64,000 bases of DNA, taken from the NCBI RefSeq assembly GCF_040219215.1, contig NZ_JAVJSX010000031.1:1-64000 (forward strand), read 5' to 3'. Below are positions 15,166 to 22,602 of the stretch, one piece after another. Both the position numbers and the translations under genes were made by a program. Every line of letters begins with the position of its first letter. Within the stretch, counting starts at the first letter, position 1. Under the pieces are notes generated by a model, which was given only the letters and a program-made list of their open reading frames with translations, was not told the DNA's origin and did no database searches. The DNA is from Thalassobaculum_A sp040219215 (GTDB lineage Bacteria > Pseudomonadota > Alphaproteobacteria > Thalassobaculales > Thalassobaculaceae).

Positions 15166-15738
15166 TCAATGGTCTGCGGCAGCGGAGGCGGATGCGCGTT
15201 CCCGGCCCACGATCATCAGTACAGCAGTACTCGGCAGGAAATCCGCGTCATTCTTGATCTTGAGAATATGAAGCAGAGTTTCCCGAGCTCGGTTGACGCG
15301 ACTCTTGATCGTGCCAAGGGCGCAATTGCAGATTTCAGCGGCTTCCTCGTACGTAAGTCCGTTCCCGCCGACAAGCATCAGTGCTTCTCTCTGTTCACTC
15401 GACAGCTTGCCCAACGCGCGGTCCACCTCATTCAGCGCGACCGTCCATTCCTGTGAAGCCGCAGCCTGAATGCCCGGAAGTTCATCGACCGCCATGATCG
15501 GTTCGCGTACCCGCTTGTGGTAGGCTGTATAGAAGCAGTTCCGTTCAATCGTGAAGAGCCAGGCGCGCAGGCTGGTACCCGGAGTGAACTGACGAATGCT
15601 GGCGATCGCCTTCATCAGCGTGTCCTGAACGAGATCGTCGGCGTCAACGGAGTTGCTTGTCAGCGAGCGGGCATAGGCACGCAGGCTGGGGAGCAGATCG
15701 ACCAACTCATCGTGCATCGCCGTCATGCGCTCATTCAT
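15166..15738 (-). CDS. Second EcfG-family sigma factor
   Basis: A 190-residue ECF sigma factor strongly similar to the one at 6120-6680. Shared segments include DLLPSLRAYARSLT, VDADDLVQDTLMKAI, RQFTPGTSLRAWLFTI, SSEQREALMLVGGNGLTYEE and CALGTIKSRVNRARE. It has region 2 (about 12-80), a short linker and region 4 (about 110-165). The C-terminal tail differs. The start at 15738 has GGAAGG nine bases upstream. It stands alone, upstream of the LuxR-type genes. Paralogous EcfG factors are common in this class and may be held by different NepR proteins or have partly separate regulons. Confidence 0.88.
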   Translation of the reverse strand: MNERMTAMHDELVDLLPSLRAYARSLTSNSVDADDLVQDTLMKAIASIRQFTPGTSLRAWLFTIERNCFYTAYHKRVREPIMAVDELPGIQAAASQEWTVALNEVDRALGKLSSEQREALMLVGGNGLTYEEAAEICNCALGTIKSRVNRARETLLHILKIKNDADFLPSTAVLMIVGRERASASAAADH

Positions 15739-15914
15739 GGTGAGGAACCTTCCGACCGCGCTTGGGCGGCCCGCTGGTGGGTATTGTCTCCCCCCTCACT
15801 GGGAATGACGCCTGAACGGTCAAAGAATTCCCCGTCACGACGGTCTCAACGGACATGCCGGTTCGCTGGCCAACCGAGATCACGGAGGTTCGCCGTCAAC
15901 CTCGTCTGATCGGT

Positions 15915-15939
15915 GGAACAAGACGCGGCCGCAGTCGAT
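15915..15939 (+). promoter_or_regulatory. Possible EcfG-type promoter for the PoxB-like gene
   Basis: GGAAC (15915-15919), a 16-base spacer, CGAT (15936-15939; consensus CGTT, one mismatch), 42 bases before the start at 15981. The position is right but the -10 is imperfect. Confidence 0.35.
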
Positions 15940-15980
15940 TGGCGACACAGCACTTCGCGATCGACAAGGAGAAGCCCCTC

Positions 15981-17747
15981 ATGTCCCAGACAACCGCCGA
16001 CTATATGCTGTCCCGACTGTCCGAATGGGGAGTGCGGCGCATCTACGGCTATCCCGGTGACGGCATCAATGGGATCCTCGGTGCCCTTGACCGGGCTTTG
16101 GATAATTTCGAGTTCGTGCAGGTCCGCCACGAGGAGGAGGCGGCCTTCATGGCCTGCGCCCACTCCAAGTTCTCGGGGGAGGTGGGCGTCTGCATGGCGA
16201 CCTCCGGTCCGGGCGCGGTGCATCTCTTGAACGGCCTGTATGACGCCAAGTTGGACCACCAATCCGTGGTGGCGATCATCGGCCAGAAGGAGCGGGGGAC
16301 CATAGGAGGCAGCTATCAGCAGGAGATCGACCTGCTGTCATTGTTCAAGGATGTGGCGCACGAGTACGTCCATATGTGCTCAGCACCCGTCCAGATGCGC
16401 CACCTGATCGACCGGGCAATGCGGATAGCCAAGGCTGAACGCTGCGTGACCTGCGTCATCGTCCCGAACGATGTCCAAGATCTCCCTGCGGAGCAGCCAG
16501 CGCACGAGCATGGAACGTTGCACTCGGGGACCGGGTTCGTCCCCTTGCGGCTGGTTCCGCACCAGGATGACCTTGCCTGCGCGGCCAAGGTCCTGAATGC
16601 CGGCCAGAGGGTCGCGATACTGGTCGGTGCGGGTGCGCTCGGTGCGACCGACGAGGTGATCGAAATCGCCGAGGTCCTCGGGGCCGGCGTGGCGAAGGCG
16701 CTTCTCGGCCGAACGGCGGTTCCGGATGACCTGCCATTCGTTACCGGACAGATCGGCTTGCTTGGAACCCGCCCCTCCTGGGAGCTGATGCGGGACTGCG
16801 ATACCCTGCTGATGGTTGGCTCGGGTTTCCCGTACTCCGAGTTTCTGCCGAAGGAAGGGCAGGCTAGGGGCGTGCAGATCGACGTTGATCCGAGGATGCT
16901 GTCGGTCCGCTATCCGATGGATGTAAATCTGGTCGGGGATGCAGCGGAGACCCTGCGTGCGCTGATCCCTCTGCTGACGCCCAAATCGGAACGAAGCTGG
17001 CGGAACGACATTGAGAAGAAGGTCGAGAACTGGTGGGAGGAGGAGCGCGACCGTGCGCACTTCGAGGCCGAGCCGATAAACCCCGAACGGTTGTTCTGGG
17101 AGGCATCGCCGCGTTTGCCGGATGGCGCCATCATCACGGCCGACTCTGGAACAGCCGCCAACTGGTTTGCTCGGGCCCTCAAGCTGCGGCGTGGAATGAT
17201 GGCCTCGCTGTCAGGAACGCTCGCCACCATGTGCCCCGCCATTCCCTACGCGACGGCTGCCAAGTTCTGCCATTCGGACAGGGTCGCCGTTGCTTTCGTC
17301 GGGGACGGAGCCATGCAGATGCTTGGCCTGAACAGCCTGATCACCATCGCCAAGTACTGGAAACGCTGGCAGGACCCGCGGCTTGTGGTTGCTGTGCTGA
17401 ACAACCGGGATCTCAACCAGGTAACATGGGAACTGCGCGCACTGGGCGGTTTCCCGAAGGTTGAGGAGACGCAGAACCTGCCCGATTTCGCATATGCCGA
17501 GTTCGCCAGGATGCTCGGCCTCGACGGGATCCGCGTCGAGTCGCCGGATGAAATTGGACCAGCCTGGGACCGCGCGTTGAACGCCGACCGTCCCTGTGTG
17601 ATCGACGCGGTGGTTGACCCGAACGTCCCGGCGTTGCCTCCGCACATTACCTACGAACAGGCCAAGAACTACCTGACGGCCGTAATCAAAGGCGACCCGG
17701 AGGCTGCCAAGATCGTGCGCCAATCGTTCAAGCAGGCCTTTGCATGA
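15981..17747 (+). CDS. ThDP-dependent pyruvate oxidase/dehydrogenase-like enzyme (PoxB-like)
   Basis: A 588-residue enzyme of the acetolactate synthase/pyruvate oxidase superfamily. The N-terminal PYR domain contains YGYPGDGINGI and the catalytic Glu in QVRHEEEAAFMA. The central nucleotide-binding domain is at about 200-330. The C-terminal ThDP-binding motif runs from VGDGAMQML (about 436) to AVLNNRDLN. Family members decarboxylate pyruvate or related 2-oxo acids; PoxB passes electrons to quinone and is a stationary-phase enzyme in E. coli. No clear C-terminal membrane-binding helix is visible, so the electron acceptor is uncertain. AAGGAG lies nine bases before the ATG. It converges on the aldehyde oxidoreductase operon. 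Confidence 0.8.
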   Translation: MSQTTADYMLSRLSEWGVRRIYGYPGDGINGILGALDRALDNFEFVQVRHEEEAAFMACAHSKFSGEVGVCMATSGPGAVHLLNGLYDAKLDHQSVVAIIGQKERGTIGGSYQQEIDLLSLFKDVAHEYVHMCSAPVQMRHLIDRAMRIAKAERCVTCVIVPNDVQDLPAEQPAHEHGTLHSGTGFVPLRLVPHQDDLACAAKVLNAGQRVAILVGAGALGATDEVIEIAEVLGAGVAKALLGRTAVPDDLPFVTGQIGLLGTRPSWELMRDCDTLLMVGSGFPYSEFLPKEGQARGVQIDVDPRMLSVRYPMDVNLVGDAAETLRALIPLLTPKSERSWRNDIEKKVENWWEEERDRAHFEAEPINPERLFWEASPRLPDGAIITADSGTAANWFARALKLRRGMMASLSGTLATMCPAIPYATAAKFCHSDRVAVAFVGDGAMQMLGLNSLITIAKYWKRWQDPRLVVAVLNNRDLNQVTWELRALGGFPKVEETQNLPDFAYAEFARMLGLDGIRVESPDEIGPAWDRALNADRPCVIDAVVDPNVPALPPHITYEQAKNYLTAVIKGDPEAAKIVRQSFKQAFA

Positions 17748-17755
17748 ACGGCCGA

Positions 17756-20029
17756 TCAGGACAGGAGGGATTCAACACGGATCGGCAGGTCGCGAACGCG
17801 CCTGCCGGTCGCGTGATAGATTGCGTTTGCGATCGCGGCCGGCGTGCCGACATTCCCGAGTTCGCCCAGCCCTTTGACGCCGACCGGATTGACGTCACTG
17901 TCGTGCTCGGGAACCAGGATTACCTCCACCTGATCGACGTCGGCATTCACCGGAACCAGATAATCCTGCAGGTCTCTGTTGAGATAGCGCGCCGTATGGC
18001 GATCGATCTCGGTCGCCTCGTGCAGCGCACATCCGAGACCCCAGATCATTCCGCCCATGAGTTGACTGCGCGCCGTGCGGGGATTCATGATCCGCCCGCC
18101 GGCGAATGCTCCGACCATTCGCGGCACCCGAACTTCGCGCGTGCGGCGATGGACGCGCACCTCCACGAATTCGGCGCCGAATGCGCATTTGATCCGGGGG
18201 CCGCTCATCCCGCCATGCATTGGCGTTTGTCCGGCGTAGAGCTTCCTGATGGAGTCCGCATTCATCCCTTCCGGGACGAACTCCGCGTACTCCTCGAGAA
18301 CACCCTCGTTCGTCCTGGCGAGCGCGTCACCGAGGTCCATGACCACCGGCCCGGGCCCCAGGATCTTTCCCTCCTTGATCTCCAGAGTGCTAGGTTCGAA
18401 TCCGGAGAACGGCCCGCCATCAGCGGCGACGACGGCGCGAAACAGCCGAGCGCGGACGCTGTTGCACGCTTTGAGAATCGCCGAACAGACGCTGGCCGTC
18501 GAGTTCGAGCCGCCGGACACGGGAGCCGGCGGAAGCGTGCTGTCGCCCGTCTCGACATCAACCGCATCGACCGGGATGCCGAGGCACTCGGCTGCGAGTT
18601 GAGCCGAGACCGTGCGGATACCGGTTCCGATCTCGTGCGAAGCCGTCTGCACCGTTGCGTGACCGTTGGGATGCAAGCAGACCCTGGCGGTCGCGGCGCC
18701 GATGTTTGAGGGATACATGGCGGTTGCGCATCCATAGCCGACGATCCAATCACCATCCCGCATGGAGCCGACTTCCGGATCGCGGTCGGACCATCCGAAC
18801 GCTTCCGCCGCTTCCTCGTAGCAGCGCATCAACGAGCGGCTGGTGTATGCGGCGCCGTTGATCGGCTCCTTCATCGTGTCGTTGATCCTCCGGAACTCGA
18901 TCGGGTCCATCCCGAGTGCCTCTGCCATCTCGTCCATCGCGCTTTCGAGCGCGAACATGTATGGCGTTTCGGGTGGAGAGCGCATGTAGCCAGGAGTGTT
19001 CCGGTCTGAGCGAACCAGATGCACCTTGGTTGCGACCGACCCGAAACCATACAGCTTCGCAGTCGTGTCGGTACCAGCGACGAGATAGTCGTCGGGCCGG
19101 GATGTCACTTCCCAGCCATCGTGACCGTATGCGGTGATCCGGCCGTCGGCGTCGGCACCCAGGCGAATGCGATGTCGGGTTTCGGCGCGGAAGGTGGCAG
19201 TGGTGTATCCCTGGTCTCGCCTGACAACACACCGCACCGGCCGGCCGATCCGCCGGGCGGCCAGGGCGACGATGGCGGTACGGGGCGTCATCGGCCCTTT
19301 GGAGCCGAACGCCCCGCCGATGAAACGACTAACGATGCGAACCCGCGCCGGATCCATCTTCAACTCGGCTGCAAGCGCGTTACGCCAACCGTGGACGTTC
19401 TGACTCGGCTCATAAACCGTGAGGCGTCCGTCCTCCCAGACCGCTGTGGTCGAGAACAGTTCAAGCGGGTTGTGGTGCTGGGTCGGCGTCGAGTAGGAGG
19501 AGTCGATCGTTATCGGAGCCTTGGCATACGCATGGTCGAAGTCTCCAACAGCGGGATCCTCGCGTCCCGCAACCTCGGAGGCGTCGACGGTTTCGGCACC
19601 GTCTGAGTCGAAACCGGCAGATGGGGCCACCGTGCCGACATAGTCTACGGCGATCAGGCGGGCGGCCTCTTCGGCGGCTTCCGGAGCGTCAGCGACTACC
19701 AAAGCGACGATCTGACCATCGTGCCAGATCCGGGGTTCGTGCAGTGGTCCGATGGAGGTGCTGCTCACCCCGAAACGTGGCTTCCCGAGCTGTCCATTGA
19801 TGCTGGTGTAGGACAACACTTCGATAACACCCGGAACGGCCCATGCTTCGTGATCGTGGATCTTGGCAATCCGGCCGCAAGCAATAGTACTGGTGACCAG
19901 CACACTGTGAGCCAGATTCGCGATCGGAACGTCGGCCGGATACCGGGCCTCGCCGGTCACCTTCAGCCGGCCGTCGACCCGGGGAGCAGGCAGCCCCATG
20001 TTGATCATTTCCGGTGCCTGATCGGACAT
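17756..20029 (-). CDS. paoC: Aldehyde oxidoreductase molybdenum-cofactor subunit (PaoC-like)
   Basis: A 757-residue xanthine-dehydrogenase-family large subunit. The N-terminus (PRVDGRLKVTGEARYPADV) and substrate/Moco segments (IGGAFGSKGPMT, MRSPPETPYMFALESAMDE) match the YagR/PaoC group. The catalytic Glu near the C-terminus is in VKGLGELGNVG. It carries the Mo-MCD cofactor and oxidises aldehydes to acids. It is the third gene of a paoA-paoB-paoC order, with only one base between the paoB stop and its start. Length is close to E. coli PaoC (about 730). A maturation chaperone (PaoD/XdhC) is not seen in the window. Confidence 0.88.
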   Translation of the reverse strand: MSDQAPEMINMGLPAPRVDGRLKVTGEARYPADVPIANLAHSVLVTSTIACGRIAKIHDHEAWAVPGVIEVLSYTSINGQLGKPRFGVSSTSIGPLHEPRIWHDGQIVALVVADAPEAAEEAARLIAVDYVGTVAPSAGFDSDGAETVDASEVAGREDPAVGDFDHAYAKAPITIDSSYSTPTQHHNPLELFSTTAVWEDGRLTVYEPSQNVHGWRNALAAELKMDPARVRIVSRFIGGAFGSKGPMTPRTAIVALAARRIGRPVRCVVRRDQGYTTATFRAETRHRIRLGADADGRITAYGHDGWEVTSRPDDYLVAGTDTTAKLYGFGSVATKVHLVRSDRNTPGYMRSPPETPYMFALESAMDEMAEALGMDPIEFRRINDTMKEPINGAAYTSRSLMRCYEEAAEAFGWSDRDPEVGSMRDGDWIVGYGCATAMYPSNIGAATARVCLHPNGHATVQTASHEIGTGIRTVSAQLAAECLGIPVDAVDVETGDSTLPPAPVSGGSNSTASVCSAILKACNSVRARLFRAVVAADGGPFSGFEPSTLEIKEGKILGPGPVVMDLGDALARTNEGVLEEYAEFVPEGMNADSIRKLYAGQTPMHGGMSGPRIKCAFGAEFVEVRVHRRTREVRVPRMVGAFAGGRIMNPRTARSQLMGGMIWGLGCALHEATEIDRHTARYLNRDLQDYLVPVNADVDQVEVILVPEHDSDVNPVGVKGLGELGNVGTPAAIANAIYHATGRRVRDLPIRVESLLS

Positions 20030-20030
20030 C

Positions 20031-21050
20031 TCACACCTGCATCGCCTTGGTTTCCATCAGCGCCTGGACAATGGTTGCCTTGCCGAGATCCAGCTTGAAC
20101 GCGTTGTGGCGCCCGGGATGGGCATCGGAGAATGCGGCTTCAGCCGCCAACTCTGCCGACTGTTCGTCGAGTGCTTGGCCGCGCAGGGTGTCTTCGGCTA
20201 GGCGAGCTCGCCATGGGACTGTTGCCACGCCGCCGATCGCGATCCTGACATCGCGTACCTTCTCCCCGTCGAGTTCGAGCGCGACTGCCGCAGAGGCCAG
20301 CGCGAATGCATACGAGGTCCGGTCCCGAACCTTCACGAAGTGTGAACGCTCTGCCCATGGACCCGCCGGAACAGTGATCGCTGTAATCACGTCGGCCGGT
20401 TGCAGGCTTGTGTCGATATGCGGTGTGTCGCCAGGCAGTTGATGCAGTTCCACTACCGGGATCTTGCGAAGGCCGTTCTTACCTTCGATCTCGACCATCG
20501 CGTCGAGTGCGACCAACGCCTGCGCGAAATCGCCGGGGTAGGTCGCGATGCACTTTTGGCTGGTTCCAAGGATGGCATGCTGGCGGTCGACTCCTCCGAT
20601 CGCTGCGCAGCCGCTTCCCGGTTCCCGCTTGTTGCAACCCCAACTGGTCTCCCGAAAGTATTCGCAACGCGTCCGCTGGAGAAGGTTACCAGCCAAAGTG
20701 GCCATGTTGCGGATCTGGCGAGTGGCGGTCAGGCCGAGGCTCTCGGCGATCACCGGATAGCGCTGACGGATCAAGTTGTGATCCTCGACCTCGCTCATGC
20801 GGACGAGGGCTCCCAGTCGGATTCCGGTGTCCTGGATGTTGATGCGCCGCAGCGCGCTGTCATCCAAAGAGTTTAAGTCGATCACGGTGTCGGGGCGTGC
20901 AACGTCGAGCTTCATGTAGTCGACGAGATTGGTCCCACCGGCGATGAACTGAGCGCCGGCCCTGGTCGGCGGCTCACGGCGCGCGCCGGCGGATTCTATG
21001 AGGGCGATGTCGGACAGGCTGCCGACGCGTTCAAACCGAAATGGGTGCAT
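20031..21050 (-). CDS. paoB: Aldehyde oxidoreductase FAD and [4Fe-4S] subunit (PaoB-like)
   Basis: A 339-residue CO-dehydrogenase-flavoprotein-type subunit. The FAD-binding segments are FIAGGTNLVDYMKLDV (about 35-50) and ATLAGNLLQRTRC. The four cysteines in RCEYFRETSWGCNKREPGSG, the next Cys and the later KCIATYPGDF form the extra [4Fe-4S] site that distinguishes PaoB from ordinary XDH FAD subunits. It passes electrons from the Mo centre to its acceptor. The start at 21050 overlaps the upstream paoA-like gene by 20 bases. Confidence 0.88.
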   Translation of the reverse strand: MHPFRFERVGSLSDIALIESAGARREPPTRAGAQFIAGGTNLVDYMKLDVARPDTVIDLNSLDDSALRRINIQDTGIRLGALVRMSEVEDHNLIRQRYPVIAESLGLTATRQIRNMATLAGNLLQRTRCEYFRETSWGCNKREPGSGCAAIGGVDRQHAILGTSQKCIATYPGDFAQALVALDAMVEIEGKNGLRKIPVVELHQLPGDTPHIDTSLQPADVITAITVPAGPWAERSHFVKVRDRTSYAFALASAAVALELDGEKVRDVRIAIGGVATVPWRARLAEDTLRGQALDEQSAELAAEAAFSDAHPGRHNAFKLDLGKATIVQALMETKAMQV

Positions 21051-21546
21051 GGTCGCCCTCGCTCCTGTCGCGGGCGCTGCGCACGGCCGCGACGATGTTG
21101 GGATAGGCGGCGCAGCGGCACAGGTTGCCGCTCATATACTCCCGGATCGCGGCATCGCTGCCGGCGTGCCCTTCCTGGATGCAGGCGATCGCCGATAGGA
21201 TCTGCCCTGGGGTGCAGTAACCGCACTGGAACGCGTCGCAGTCGATGAAGGCTTGCTGCACCGGGTGTAGTCCTCCGTCTCGCGACGAAAGTCCCTCGAT
21301 CGTCACTATGCTTGCTCCGTCCACCAGTACACCCAGCGTCAGGCAGCTGAGAATCCGTCGGCCATCGACCATGAGGGTGCAGGCGCCGCACTGACCGTGG
21401 TCGCATCCCTTCTTGGCGCCAGTGAGCCCGAGATGATCGCGCAGGGCATCCAGTAGGGTGGTGCGCGGGTCGATGCTGAGGCGCCGTATCTGTCCGTTGA
21501 CGTGGAGCGCGATCTCCGTTCGGGACCGCAGCGGTGTCTCTGGCAT
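21031..21546 (-). CDS. paoA: Aldehyde oxidoreductase [2Fe-2S] subunit (PaoA-like)
   Basis: A 171-residue small subunit with two [2Fe-2S] clusters. The plant-ferredoxin-type site is KKGCDHGQCGACTLMVDG plus SCLTL (about 53-75), and the second is FQCGYCTPGQI with SGNLCRCAAYPN. The ATG at 21546 has GGAG seven bases upstream. An in-frame start at 21684 would add 46 residues that contain no twin-arginine signal. E. coli PaoA has a Tat signal; its absence here suggests a cytoplasmic enzyme. It is the first gene of the operon. Confidence 0.87.
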   Translation of the reverse strand: MPETPLRSRTEIALHVNGQIRRLSIDPRTTLLDALRDHLGLTGAKKGCDHGQCGACTLMVDGRRILSCLTLGVLVDGASIVTIEGLSSRDGGLHPVQQAFIDCDAFQCGYCTPGQILSAIACIQEGHAGSDAAIREYMSGNLCRCAAYPNIVAAVRSARDRSEGDHAPISV

Positions 21547-21595
21547 GGTATGACTCCGCGCTGGTTGTGCGTCGGCGGTTGCCGGTTCATGGGCA

Positions 21596-21620
21596 ATCGG
21601 CTGAACCCAGATTTGGTTCC
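21596..21620 (-). promoter_or_regulatory. Possible EcfG-type promoter for the pao-like operon
   Basis: Minus strand: GGAAC (21620-21616), a 16-base spacer, CGAT (21599-21596; one mismatch to CGTT), 50 bases before the paoA-like start. The match is moderate. Confidence 0.35.
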
Positions 21621-21661
21621 GGATGGCGTCTGTTGGGGCTGCGCGTTGAACGCTGCGCGTG

Positions 21662-22516
21662 TCAGGATCCGACGATCTGTCCACCGTTTGGGTGCAACAC
21701 CTGGCCGCTCATGTACGACGCTTCGTCGCTGGCAAGGAAGGTGTAGCAGGAAGCGACCTCGGCTGGTTGGCCGGGTCGTCCCATCGGCGAGCTGGTGCCA
21801 TGTCTGGCGACCTTCTCGGCGTCGAATGAGGCTGGGATCAGGGGCGTCCAGATTGGTCCGGGAGCCACCGCGTTGACGCGGATTCCGCGGTCGGCCAGCG
21901 CTGTCGCGAGCGACCGTGTGAAGGCAACGATTGCCCCCCGTGTCGCGCTGTAGTCGAGCATCGTTGGATAACCGTGGTAGGCGGTCACCGACGTGGTGTT
22001 GACGATCGTTCCGATGTTGGTCGGTAGATGGGGCAGGGCAGCCTTGGTCATGTAGAAGTAGCCGAATACGTTGGTCCGGAAAGTTCGCTGGAGTTGGTCT
22101 GCGCTAAGGTCCGTAATGCTGTCGACCTCGTGTTGCTCGGCGGCGTTGTTCACCAGGACGTCAAGCCGGCCAAACACCTTAACCGTCCGGCGCACCGCCT
22201 GTTGGCAGAAGCCCTCGTCGCCGATGTCGCCGGCGATCATTTCGGCGCGCTGTCCCTCGGTGCTAACGAGCTTTGCGGTCTCCTCGGCATCGGCGTGCTC
22301 CTCCAGGTAGACGATCGCAATGTCTGCGCCTTCCCGCGCAAAGGCCACCGCAACGGCTCGGCCGATCCCGCTGTCTCCGCCGGTGATCAACGCCACGCGC
22401 CCTGCAAGCCTGCCGACGCCCGGGTGTCGCGGAAGGAAAGCGGGCCTCGGAGACATCTCGTGCTCACGTCCAGGCTGTACCGCTTGCGTCTGCGGCGGGA
22501 GAACTCGTTCGGACAC
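21662..22516 (-). CDS. Short-chain dehydrogenase of the general-stress type, with Arg for catalytic Lys
   Basis: A 284-residue SDR resembling the YhdF/YghA/GsiB-neighbour stress oxidoreductases, with an N-terminal extension (about 1-38) typical of that group. The cofactor motif is LITGGDSGIGRAVA (45-55), NNAAEQ is at 123-128, the active-site Ser176 is in VNTTSV and Tyr189 in MLDYSATRGA. The residue four after the Tyr is Arg193, where SDRs almost always have Lys; the codon is CGG, read clearly. The C-terminus (ASYMSGQVLHPNGGQIV) is canonical. It lies upstream of the pao-like operon, same direction, behind an EcfG-like promoter. Confidence 0.85.
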   Translation of the reverse strand: MSERVLPPQTQAVQPGREHEMSPRPAFLPRHPGVGRLAGRVALITGGDSGIGRAVAVAFAREGADIAIVYLEEHADAEETAKLVSTEGQRAEMIAGDIGDEGFCQQAVRRTVKVFGRLDVLVNNAAEQHEVDSITDLSADQLQRTFRTNVFGYFYMTKAALPHLPTNIGTIVNTTSVTAYHGYPTMLDYSATRGAIVAFTRSLATALADRGIRVNAVAPGPIWTPLIPASFDAEKVARHGTSSPMGRPGQPAEVASCYTFLASDEASYMSGQVLHPNGGQIVGS

Positions 22517-22564
22517 AGCACTCTCCTCGTTTGGTGCTCTGAGCTGGTTCGTGATGGCAATTGA

Positions 22565-22590
22565 AACCTCGTCGCCGCGAAGTTTGTTCC
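22565..22590 (-). promoter_or_regulatory. EcfG-like promoter for the stress SDR
   Basis: Minus strand: GGAAC (22590-22586), a 17-base spacer, GGTT (22568-22565), 48 bases before the SDR start. The same GGAAC-N17-GGTT form occurs before katE and the mercuric-reductase-like gene. Confidence 0.5.
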
Positions 22591-22602
22591 GGCGCGACTG
22601 CT

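Noticed and set aside
17744..18709. A 321-codon plus-strand frame opposite paoC, beginning near the PoxB-like stop
   Set aside because: It is antisense to a conserved Moco subunit and has no family resemblance.
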